From Gymnopus androsaceus JB14 (taxonomy: Eukaryota; Basidiomycota; Agaricomycetes; Agaricales; Omphalotaceae): DNA of 64,000 bases. Position 1 is the first letter of the stretch, and each line of letters starts with the position of its first letter. The stretch is from contig ML769680.1 of NCBI GenBank assembly GCA_009733575.1, forward strand, positions 1 to 64,000, given 5' to 3'. The notes below the pieces were generated by a model. It was not told where the DNA came from. It saw only the letters and a list, made by a program, of their open reading frames with translations, and made no database searches. This document shows positions 23,886-34,844 of the stretch, piece by piece. Both the position numbers and the translations under genes were made by a program.

Positions 23886-26729
23886 TGAGATCACGCTCAA
23901 GTGCGCACTGATATAAAACCTTGTTGTAGCGCTCTTCATCGAAGGGAGAGTGGAAGAGAATATTGTCCTGTCAGAGGGGGAAAAACTTAGCGAATGACGA
24001 ATGAAGGAGGGATAAATATACCCTGATTGTCTCGTTCTGCACCCAAGACTCCTGCGCTGCATACGCCACACCCCCTACGCCGTGACCACGCCCTGAGTCT
24101 CGAGGAAGACTATACCACGATCCCGAACCCTTGATACTCGCATTCATAACAGACCTCCCCCTCAAACAGGAGTTTTTCGAGCTATCGGCTTCCGAGCCGT
24201 CGTTCCCCGTAGATGGGGATCGGAATGATGCTTGGAATGAAATGCATTTCACCTGCGAGGGATTAAAAGGTTACACTAATATGGGCAAACGCACATACCC
24301 AATAACGCTAGCAGCATCCGCAGTCTTCCCACTCCCAGTAGGTCCGATAATCAGGTTGATACAGTTACGGTGGAACAAGACAGTATCGGAAATGGTGAGG
24401 AAAAGCTTGCGGACTTGAGAGACTCCGAGGACGGCTTCAGCTTGGGGAGGCGCATGAGCTTCTTCCTGTGGCAGCGGTACCGGTTCTGTTCCGATTTCTT
24501 GATTACCACCAATAAAAGATATAGCAGAGGAAGCAGTTCTGGTAGCAGCAAAAATCTCCTCGTCCTCCTTGCTCCATGAAAACGTCGCATTGCTAAACCC
24601 GATTACAAACTGCTCCGAGTCCTGCTCCTGTTTACGAGGCTCATGATCTGCTGAAACGTCGTCTTCCGCCAAAGCGACAACCGTCGAAGAAGCCGAGCTA
24701 CCTGAGGGCGATCCGGATTCTGCGACGACGGACGATGTCGATGAAGGATCAAAGGAGTCGATGAGTTCCGTCTAAGCATATCCGTCAGTTATATCAACGA
24801 CACCTTCAACCATCCATAATCCTCACCTCGGCCAAAAACTCCTCTATTCTGGCTATGGATATCAATCCGGTATAATACTTGTTCAGATTAACCACTAGGA
24901 AGCGAACATGTTGCTGTAACCGTTCGAATACCACAAGGGAGGAGAACACGCGGGACGGAGTGAGGTCTTGCTTCATTATTAGGGTCTGTGTGTACACGCA
25001 TTAGATTACATGCATCATGATTCAAAGTGCATTTGAACGACATACGCTGCAAAAGACCAATGTCATTGTCAGCGTTAGTGTTCAGGATTAACATAAAAAC
25101 ACTCACAAAGTAGCAAAACATCCAGTGACCGCAACCAAAGGGACTAGATAACTACAGAACAAAGCATTAGTGATTCATATATGAACAGAAAGTGCGTGGA
25201 CCAAGTGAAAAAAAAGTCGAACACACAAAGACTCACTTGCTCAACTCGCTCCCCATCCAATACATCCTCCGCTTCTTCAACAGCTTTAGCTCTTCCTTCC
25301 TCACGTCCGCGATACGTTTAGACATCTTTGCTTCCCACCCGAATAATTTGACCATCCTCAGAACGGACATGACTGTGAACGAACGCAACGGTCAGATCGA
25401 TGTAAGTTATGATGGGCGGTTAGAGAACGAGATGATACGTACCATCCCCAAACACCTCGACCCTCCAATCCGTCTTGCGCATCCTCTCGAGGAAAACTTT
25501 CCTTCCCGCGTTGAAAATTTTGACAGGTATCGGTGTGAGCGCAAACATGAGTCCGATCCCTACGAATGAGCTGTAGAGTAGAAGGGATCAATAAATCGTC
25601 TTAATTAGATGTGTAGGGCCGAAATCCAGACTCACCTCCATCCCAAAATCCCATACAAAAACGCCGCACTCAATACAAACTCGAAAGGTCTTTGAAGAAA
25701 GACAAACATCCAGTTTCGGAGCTCGGCCATGTTGGATAGGTCAGTAGTGACGAGGTTGTTGATTCGGCCAGAGGTAGACTTCGTCGCGCCGCCGGATTTT
25801 TTGCCCTTCTTCCCTCGTTTATCATCTGGAGTCTTCTGCTTTTGTGGTTGTTGTGGTTGTTGTTGTGGGGATGGATCTCCTCCCTCAGTCCCTTTCTTTT
25901 TTGATTCCGATTCTGTAGACTTTGGAGCAGATTTCCCCGGGGCTCCTGCAGTATTTGCCTTGACCCTGATCCTCAAAGAATTTTCAAACACCAATTGAGT
26001 AATCAACGCGTCGACTTGGACGTTGAGACGCAATGCGATGGGCATGTACCATTCCATTGATAGTGTAACGGCGAGCGGACTGATGAATAGCAATAGGATC
26101 CAGAACCACGGCTGGATGGAGGAGGAGGAGGATGAAGGGCTTGAGGAGGCTTGAGATTCTAGATAACTGATAGAAAGTTAACTTCCTGAAGAAAAACTCA
26201 AAGCGCAACACTCACGAAAGCAACTTATTAACAGCGACTGGTGAACCCAAATTTCCACATGCCAAAGTCAACATTGCAACACCAATCTTCATCCACGTCC
26301 AACGAAACATCCAAAGTAGAGTGTAGGGCATGGATCTCTTTCGTTTTGGTTTGGGTTGACCTATATTGGCACTCGAATACCGTTCTAAACTTGGGAACCA
26401 TCGTTTCTTTAACCAGGCCACGCGATCGCTATCTGCGAGGTGGGGGAGTTCCGAGGCAGGAAGATGGGCCACGCGGTAGGCTTTCCATACAATAGGATCG
26501 AGAAAAGCGAAGAAGAGGAGGGAGAGAGGGGACGCGATTTGTTCAGGGTTTGGGGAGGAGACCGTGTCTGCATTCGCCTCGACCGGAATCCATACCCTCG
26601 GACTAGCAAGTGGTATCACTACTGCCGTCAGGAATAATAGCGCAATTTTGGCCCATAGTAAGGCCCCTCCGCGAAGCTCGGCGTCAGAGGTTCGGACGAG
26701 AGGAGCCAAGTCTCGTACGGTGTATACAC

Positions 26730-29700
26730 TGGTAGTGGCCAACGACCGCCAGAAATTTTGAGCGCTTAATATTGAGCGCTCAATACTTTTCGTCAAAAAA
26801 GTGGCAAGTGTACATACTAGCTCTAACACTCACTTCTGCTATAAGTTTTGGTGAGATAAATTGTTCAAAATGTATGTAATAAGAGAATGTTCAGACTTTT
26901 TTCCCGTAATAATTGAAGCAGTCAACAAAAATGTGTATTTTGTAATTTGATCCTGTAAGTATAAACAGTAAACTGCATCGAGCATCTCTATATGCTATCT
27001 TTTCACAAAAAAAGTCTGGACATTTTTGTCTAAGCATAAAAATGAACATATTTACCTGCAAACTTAAAAGAATAGATGGTTTCCTAGGGGGTCTGTCTGC
27101 CAAATCGACACTTGCCGCATAAATTTGGCAGTGAGAATCAGTGATGTAATATTCAAGACGCGTCTTGAATGTGTACCGAAACCATATATACCCTCAAATT
27201 ACACCTTCTACGCTTTCAAATTGCTCTTTTTTTCATTACTTATTCTTATTCTCTATATCTATTATCTCTGAGCATCAAGTGCTCTTGTACCAGCATGGGA
27301 AAACAACGGTCTGCAAAGCAAAAGGCACAATGAGTGGCAGCAATAGCATTGGCGACGGAGAAACGAGAGGCAAAGAAGAGGCTTGAAGGTCTGGAAGAGG
27401 AGGTTGCGAGGTTGAGGAGACTAGAGGAGCAAGAAAGTCACACCTTTGAGGGAAGCACAATGCAAACGGAGATCATAGCAGAAAGGGCCGAGATGTATGA
27501 GAAGGCGTTTGGAACACAGGGAAGAAAGAAAAGCGGGCGAAGATCAGTTTGCAGAACATGAAGGAGAAGCTAGAAAAGGAGAGAGCTGAATGGAAGGAAG
27601 AAAGGAAGGATTTGAAGAAGCAGGGCAGGGAAGTAGAGCAAGAACTTACAAAAACGAAGAAGAAACTTGAAACTGCTGAACGGAAAATATCTGATCTCCG
27701 CGCCAATAAAGAAAACCTCAACGCAAATGTTCATCGTCTCGATAAGAAGATTGCTAGGGCTGTAGATCAGAAGGATAGAGCTATTGACAGAGCTATGGAG
27801 AAGACAAAGAAAGAGGTCAACACGTTCGAAGTCAAGCAGGGTGGAATCGTGTCTAATCTAGCTCGGGACGTTACTCAGAATCTTGTCGCTATTGGACTCA
27901 AACCTGGTATGGTTGGTCCTGCTGTCAACACAATACTCACTGCTGCTGGGGTCAAAGTCAAGGGCAACCTCTCATGTACTACTGTCCGTCGTGCCATAAT
28001 CGAAGGTGGAGTCGCTGCTGATCTTCAACTGGTTGAAGCTATGAAGGAATCCGATGGTATGTATTGCTTCTTTTCATAACGTACACTGTTTAAACTTTTT
28101 TTAGGCTTTACGGTTAGTGGAGATGGATCAACACACTGAAGCATTAACTACGAGTCCCATTTCATCATGGTAAACAAAGACGGTACCCACAAGGACTACT
28201 TCGCTGGTTTAACCAGGGCTCCAACCCATACTAGCCAAGAGCAGTGTGACGCTTGGGAGTGACTTTTCTGCCGTATCATCACACTCTACAATGCCAGTCC
28301 ACTGGGAAAGCAGAACAGTGAAATCAACCTTTGCAAGCTCATCCAACTTCTCACTGGAATGCACAGTGATCATGCTGAGGACCAGAAGAAGCTAGCGAGT
28401 CTTCTAGAGGCATTGAAACAAGCTTGGGATCGTGAGCTACATGGTGAAGATGCTCTGCTAGACTTGGGCACAGTCGCTCTTTTCCCGCTCATTGCAAAGG
28501 CTACGGCGACCGTTGTGAAGAATGCTGGTGGGCAGGAAACTTGGAATAGTCTATCAGAGAGTGAACAAGTCTTAGGATGGAAGAAGTCTATCGTGCAATC
28601 TATTGTTGACTTGGTCAGGAAGCGTTCGCAAAGCTCAATCCAGTCCAACAATGCACCATTGATCTCTTTGTCTGGAGTGGTTGTCAGATTCACAAGGATC
28701 TCAACACAGTGAAGTGGGGAGCGATTGCAATGGGCAAGTGGTGGGTGGATAACGGTGTTCAGGGTCCGAAGAAGTTGCTTAACAAGTCGAACAAGGAGGC
28801 AGCTAGAATTGGCGGTGCTGCTGGCGAGCATGCGGAGGATGTATCAGTTGGTGGGGCTATCAAGGGTACGAGCATTGCGGGAACTCTTTTCAACCATAAA
28901 GACAATAAGAAGGGTCAACATGACACGTACCGCATCTTTTTCGAGGAGAAGCTTGGACATCTCGGTACCTTCCCTGACACATCGAACAACCACTTTCAGA
29001 CCCACGCGCTCGCTGCCGAGCAGCTGTTGCTCCACCTCGACCTTTACAAAGACTTCCTCTTGCAGGTCAAGGATTGGAAGGAGAAGAGGAACTGGAGTAA
29101 TCTTGAGCAGAATCTTTGGGATGCGCTCAATGATATTCCCACTCTTACTGAACTTGCTGCGCTCGCCGTCTATAGTCAAACCATCAGTGTCCCGTATGTT
29201 TCCTACATTCGCCAAAACCGAAATCAGAACGCCCTCGACATGGGTCCTTATCACCAAAATGTACTTTCCACATGCAAAGCTGTCATTGATAACCCAGACC
29301 TTGTACTCGGTGCTGATGCATTCCACACTCCTCCTACCCTGGGTGGTGATCAGTTTCACCGACCTGAAGTCATGTACACTATTCATGCTTGGGCACCTTC
29401 ACTTCCTTATCTTCGTCCGCTTGTCCAATGGTTCTTCACTGGTGCATATGAAGCATGGCCGCGGTTTATGACCAAGTTTGCTGAAGGAAGAAAGGTCTCG
29501 GAATTGACTGCAGAGGAACGTGATTGTGCATTTTGACAGACAACCAATGATTTGAATGAGAGTGCATTTGGAATTCTTCGGCAGAACTGGAGATTTGCTG
29601 GGAATACCTCACTTCTTTGGCACAATTCTCGCGTTCAGTACAAAATGAACGGAACTGCTGAGTATGTAGCGGAGATGGATAATGAAACTCGGGTGTTTCT

Positions 29701-30392
29701 TTGAAAGGAGGCTCGATGAAGGATGGAGGCAGGGGAAGAGAGGGAGAATCGGAAACGGCTTGCAGAGCATGATCTCGCGGTTGTCGCCAAGAAGCGGAAG
29801 CGTGACACCAAGCGCAAGGAGAAACAAGATGCTGATCATCAAGCACTGCTTTCCCTTCGCCCAATCTATCTCACCCCTTCATCTTTCCCAAAAAAGTTCT
29901 GCAAACCCGATATAATCCTTCAAATCAACTGGCACCGCACTTTCAGCCCTTCCCGCGTTGATGTGCCCAAAAAGTCGAAATGTGGAGGTAAGCGAGATGA
30001 GTTGCTTGAAACATTGTTGAAATGCATGGAAAGGTTTTGAGAGGAGGGGAAGACAGTTGCGGAATGCATCGGGGAAGTTGAGGGTGAAGGTAGTAATGAA
30101 GAGGAGCAAGGACAGGAGGAGATTGAGGACGAGGACAGGGAAGATGAAGATTAATTCACTCAAATTTGCTTTTTCAGTTGTTATTGCTTTCTTTTTGCAC
30201 GGAATTGTGTATTTTTAGTATAGAACCATTGTATGGCTTGAAAGGAATAATTTGTACACTGTTTATAGTGCAAGGTAGTCAAATGCGAAAGAGATACGAA
30301 GCGAATCAGTGGGAGCACGGCAATTTGCCATCTTTTTTTAAGCGCCGAAGCTGATTCAGCGCCAAGTTTCTAGCAGGCATTGGTCACTACCA
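26730..30392 (+). mobile_element. 3.66-kb DNA transposon with 7-bp TSD, family not identified
   Basis: Inserted in exon 2 of ABC copy B. The TSD is TATACAC (26723-26729 and 30393-30399), present once in copy A. Termini are TGGTAGTGGCCAACGACCGC on the left and TGGTAGTGACCAATGCCTGC read from the right, with similarity continuing to about 26 bp. One transposase-like gene occupies 27295-30154. The inner ends are AT-rich with GAGCGC motifs. Confidence 0.85.
27295..30154 (+). pseudogene. Transposase-like gene with coiled-coil N terminus, multiple TGA stops
   Basis: Starts at MGKQRSAKQKAQ and reads through a long K/E/R-rich coiled coil (to about 27830), a helix-turn-helix-like GLKPGMVGPAVNTIL segment, and SGDGSTH after an intron (28068-28104). 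Later come DLFVWSGCQIHKDLNTVKWG (28650-28730) and TYRIFFEEKLGHLGTFPDTS. IPTLTELAALAVYSQTISVPYV and LDMGPYH...VIDNPDLVLG follow, and the protein ends in an acidic tail. The first Asp and the C-x2-H-x-D-x-N motif recall RNase-H-fold transposases, but I do not know its named superfamily. Stops at 27331, 28137, 28260, 29534, 29702 and 30038 are all TGA, at places where CGA (Arg) would fit. There are also frame changes near 27510 and 28625. Inactive as it stands. Confidence 0.65.
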
Positions 30393-31237
30393 TATACACC
30401 AAGTGCAACTAATAAAACAGTATTAACATGTCTTTTGTAAAGAATGCTCCATCGCGGAGTCGTCGTGTGGAGGAGAAGGGCTAATAGTGCGAGGACAGTG
30501 GTATAAGCCTGTATAGAAGTACTTAGTTAGAAAGTTATACCTATATGAGAAAAGAATACTCACAAATACCAAGCACAGTATAACATCGATATCCTTCAAC
30601 TGCGATTCCCCTACGCGTCTATCTTTGACAGCTTCAGCGACCTCCAATCCGAAGATTACCAAACAACCTAGAAAACGCAGGGCTGCAAATACATGTGGTG
30701 GTTTTGGTTTATTGTCCGTAACTTCGAGACTATCATCATCATTTCCAACCAACTCAAATTTGAAGAGTAAACCATGGACTACAAGGAGGACCACTGAGCA
30801 AATGGCGGTCCAGGAGATGATTAGAAGCAGTTGGAGATGCGTCATGGTGGTCCAAGTTGCAGAGATGAGAAATTTTTTTTTTTAGACTCAACCCGTGCCC
30901 GCCGCTGCGCATGCCGAGGGCCATAACTGATTGAGATAAAAATACATGCGTTGTATGAATCTGGAGGCCTGCTGGAGGTTTGAGGAAGATACTTGGAGTG
31001 GAATGAAAGAACAAGTCTACTGTTTCATCCCAGCATATCCTCATTCTCCAATCCGCTCCAGCTTCACCGGTCACTCGACTTGCGATATACTCAAGACGGT
31101 TACTGTACGAGCAGGTGGCCCACTTTCAAATCTTTTAAAGTCTTTGCCAGGTGTAAATGAAAGAATGAAATTAGCTATGGCGCCTAGATTCTGGTTCAGA
31201 GTGCTAAAAAGTAAGCCAAATCCGAAGTCATTCCACT

Positions 31238-31306
31238 TCCGACACGAGGAATTGAACCCCACTCTATCACGCTAAGAAGTTGCAGATTCAACTACACCAT
31301 ATCGGA
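31238..31306 (-). tRNA. tRNA-Glu-like sequence, probably a pseudo-tRNA or SINE head
   Basis: On the minus strand, 69 nt begin TCCGATATGGTGTAGTTG and end GTGTCGGA. A seven-pair acceptor stem forms with two G-U pairs. The A box (TGGTGTAGTTGA) and B box (GGTTCAATTCC) fit RNA polymerase III promoters. The anticodon stem does not pair convincingly and no anticodon can be assigned. Copy A has a more decayed version. More likely a tRNA-derived relic than a working tRNA. Confidence 0.35.
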
Positions 31307-32297
31307 TTCACTATACGTATACTTAGGCTGTCCTAATCATGTTCTGACTACATCCAATTTCATCCACCTCAGAATCCTTAAGAGTCGGCGCTCTTCTTCG
31401 TCCCTCATCTCTTCATTATTTAATCCAGGTTTCAGAAGTTGGCTGGAATAGCTAAACAATAGACAAAGAAATGACGATGGATTCTGAAGATGAATTTCGA
31501 CATTCGAAAAATAGTCTATTCATTAGTACTGGTGCTGGTGAGTTTTCAATGGGAATGCATTGTGCTTCAAGTCCATGAACAACGCGTACTAGCACGCATC
31601 TATGCTGGAAACGTTAGGTGCTGACTGTGGCATATATCTTCCAGAAATTTGGTCCCTATCCTTCAAGTTTAGGGGTGGAGATTACTAAGGTATGGTATGT
31701 GTACTTACAAAATATTATTCACAATCCGCCTAGGTGCACACCATCTCCTCATTCTCCATTCTACTCGAGCTTCACCAGTCACTCAATTTGCGCTATAACA
31801 TATCAGGACGTAGGACTCCGTTACCCATACAAGCAGGCAGCCTGAATCCACGATCCTCAATAGAAGTACTTCAAGGTCTAACCATGCACTGGCATGTAGA
31901 GGCAGCTTGCTGCAAATCAAAGCTTGGTGCAGCGGCAGGTCCCCAGCTACCCTGGAAATTACCGGTAAACTGAACACTGCTAATCTAGCAGGACCTTGTT
32001 CTTCAGTTGCGGTACAGGTAAAACCTGTTTAAATTTGGCCAAGGCTATGTATCTTTCAGGTTTCTTTCACTAGAGGTAGACTATCAATCTATCTGGGTAA
32101 CAGAGGTATAACAGTATTTCTATGTACAGTACACTGGCATTATATGGGTAGAGAGCAGTGGAATACATATTCTCAGCAGTGAGCAACCAGATAGATGGAT
32201 CTGATCTACAGCAGGTTTAGCAGCGGTACTACAAGGCAAGTAAAACATCATTCTTACTTCCTAGACCACAACGTGGTTTGGAATATCCTTCTCAACC

Positions 32298-32658
32298 TAT
32301 TAGAGTTATGTTCCTAAATAGGAAGTAGCAGCAGTAAGTCCACACAGGACTTAGTAGTAATGATCACACAGATTGATCGGGGATAATGGTGGTATTACAG
32401 GGTATGGTACTAGGCTTTATATCCAGTCCTATATACAAACAATATATCAGGCAAGTGGCTACTGCATGAATGTCTGTGGCTACTGTGCATACAGTAAAGT
32501 GGGTACTGCAAGATAGTAGGTGGATATGGCAAGAGACTGAGTGGAGTCCATGAGACGATAGATGTGGAGTGCATGGGATGGTGATACAAACAAGTGGAGA
32601 CTACAAGAAAGTGTTCCATGTATAGAGCGATAGTAAAATTACCTTTGATATTCCAACA
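32298..32658 (-). repeat. Copia-2 3' LTR
   Basis: A 361-bp LTR directly next to the TSD CAACC. The adjacent internal sequence on the minus strand, GGTTTGAAGGGGAG, is the polypurine tract. Confidence 0.93.
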
Positions 32659-32665
32659 CTCCCCT

Positions 32666-34298
32666 TCAAACCTTTGCTAATCCCATGGATGCTGCAAAGT
32701 GTTTGGCTTTCATTGAAGGTAAGGCTTTGGTGAAGATGTCTGCCATCATGTTTTTGGTAGGGCAGTAAGTAAGACAAATTTTGCCTTCCTCAATGACGTA
32801 GCGGATGAAGTGGTATCGGATATCAATGTGTTTGGTCCTGGCATGAAAACAATCATCCTTTGCCAATGCAATGGCTGACTGATTGTCTGACATGATAGGG
32901 ATGGGATGAGTAATAGGACCAAAGATTTCCAATAAAAGGTTCCTAAGCCAGATCGCTTCCTTTGCTGCATGGGTCAAAGCAATATACTCGGCTTCCATAG
33001 TGGATAAAGAAATGGTATCCTGTCATTTTGATGACCAAGATACTGCTCCACTGTTCAACATAAAAACATACCCGGAAATGGCATGTTGGTCCTCTTGGGA
33101 CATACCATCGGCATCTGTGTAGCCTTGGACTGTCTCCTGATTGCTTGTACTGAGCCAAAAATCTCAGGTGTACTTGAGATAGGTGTAGACATGGCGTACA
33201 CCATTCCAGTGAGTAATGCCAGGGTTTTGTGAAAAGCGAGCAAGGATAGAGACCACATAGGTGATATCAGGTCTCATAGCAACAGATAAGTATTGGAGAG
33301 CACCAAGGGCCTCTCTGTAGGGTTTCATGCATAAAAGCAATTTCCTTGACCGTTTGGGTGACTGGTCTTTGGTGAGGTGAATGTGGGGATTGAAAGGAAT
33401 AGAAAGTGGCTTTATATCCAAGAATCCATAACGAGAGAGTATGGTGTCAATATATGACTGCTGGGATAAGTCTTGTTATGGAGAGATCTTTGGATCTCGA
33501 TCCCAAGTAGCCATTGGATTTCTCCAGAATCAACAAGTTTGATTATAGCCCCAACATCTTTCTTCAATTTCTCCATGATGGCCAGGGTTTTGGTAACCAG
33601 TGTCATATCATCAACATGTATGAAAATGATGGTGAAGGGATCAGTGCAATAGAAAATAGTGTGATCAAAATCAGACCGTTTGAACCCTAATTGGGTCATG
33701 ATTTCCCTGAATTGCATGTACCATTGTCAACTGGCTTGTTTAAGTCCATAAAGTGTGAGTTTAAGCTGTAAGGTTTGACCTGGTTTTACCCCTATATCAA
33801 TGCCTGGAGGTGCCTTCATATAGATACACTTGTTTGTTGTCCAATTTCCTGTAAAGATAAGCAGATTTCACATCCATCTGGTGAATAATCATGCTCTTCT
33901 TGGCACCAATGCTGAGTATAGCATGGGCTGATACAAGTTTTGCAACAGATGCGAAGGTTTCATCTGGGAAGTAGTCAACATCTGGGATCTGATTATATCT
34001 ATGTACAACAAGACAAGCTCGGTGTCCTGTAATGTGACCTCATTCATCCTTCTTGGTCTGATAGACCCATTTGGATGTGAGAATATTGGCATCTGGAGGT
34101 GGAGTGACAATTGTGTAGGTTCCATGCTCCTGGAGTCTAGAGATTTCATCCTTCATGGCATCGTACCATTTGGAGCTGTCAGGTTGTTGCATAGCTTCTG
34201 CAACAGATAAAGGATCAGATTGGATTTCTGATGTTACCTGACCTAGAGATGCAGTAAGATGTTGCAACTCATCACTTCCTTCTCCAAGTCCTTCAATG
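32666..34298 (-). pseudogene. Copia-2 3' half: reverse transcriptase and RNase H
   Basis: Reads DVIEGLGEGSDELQHL, then the RT entry SSKWYDAMKDEISRLQ...ILTSKWVYQTKKDE. The RT box HVDDMTLV keeps both aspartates. RNase H follows with MEAEYIALTHAAKEAIWL and ADIFTKALPSMKAKHFAASMG, ending in a stop at 32666. Frames change several times, for example near 33890, 33470 and 33000, so it is decayed. The reading continues on the far side of the nested element at 51052. Confidence 0.85.
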
Positions 34299-34305
34299 AC
34301 ATCCC

Positions 34306-34720
34306 CAAGTACCAGGGCAGGTTTTCTCAAGAAAGTCATTTTATACTTAAGTATACTTAAGTACAACTTGAGTATTTCCTTTAGTTGAAGACAAGAAAAA
34401 AAACTTTCTATTGAGCATTAGTACTTTCAGATTTTCTAAGTACGTTCTAAGTAAGTCCTTGAGAAAATAGATATCTGCTTTACTTGAGGATTAGATAGTA
34501 ATACTTTGAAATTTCAAATCTTCTAAGTACATACTAAGTAAGAACTCAAGAAAAGTAATTACAATGCAAGAAATCGACTTAAGCAAAACTATAAATAAAG
34601 TAACTTAGAAATACTTAAAAAGTAAAACTCACATATGTACTTAAGTAGATGAACAAGTAAGAAAGTGACAAAGTAAAGATACCAATAGAGTAAGAAGACA
34701 AAATCGCGAATGTTGAGAAA
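34306..34720. repeat. Left terminal and subterminal repeats of the KDZ element
   Basis: The terminal inverted repeat is followed by about 400 bp dense in ACTTAAGTA, TACTTGAG and CTAAGTA motifs in both orientations. Similar motifs fill 50605-51044. Clustered short motifs at both ends are the usual form of transposase-binding regions. No ORF. Confidence 0.7.
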
Positions 34721-34844
34721 TATTTTGCCTACACTAAAGCAAAGTAAAGGTTGTATGTACTCACAAGGGCCTTAGGGAGAAATATTATAGTAAGTAATAG
34801 TTGCAAGTAAGAATATTGAATCTCGCACCTTCTTCTCTTTGGAA

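Larger units (their letters stand above)
23885..30845 (-). pseudogene. ABCC-type ABC transporter, copy B, 3'-truncated and transposon-interrupted
   Basis: The second copy of the ABC gene on the minus strand. It is highly similar to copy A through the N-terminal exon (ATG at about 30845), TMD1 and the first half of NBD1 (Walker A GPTGSGKTADAA, one codon different from copy A). It stops at 23885, before the LSGGQ signature, where it joins the hydrolase fragment. A 3.66-kb DNA transposon sits in the second exon between TVRDLAPLV and the upstream coding sequence. It cannot make a full transporter. Confidence 0.9.

Noticed and set aside
27295..30154. TGA read as an amino acid (selenocysteine or altered code)
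   Set aside because: TGA acts as a normal stop in the intact genes here, the affected frames are all transposons, and one site is CGA in a sister element. Mutation explains it.
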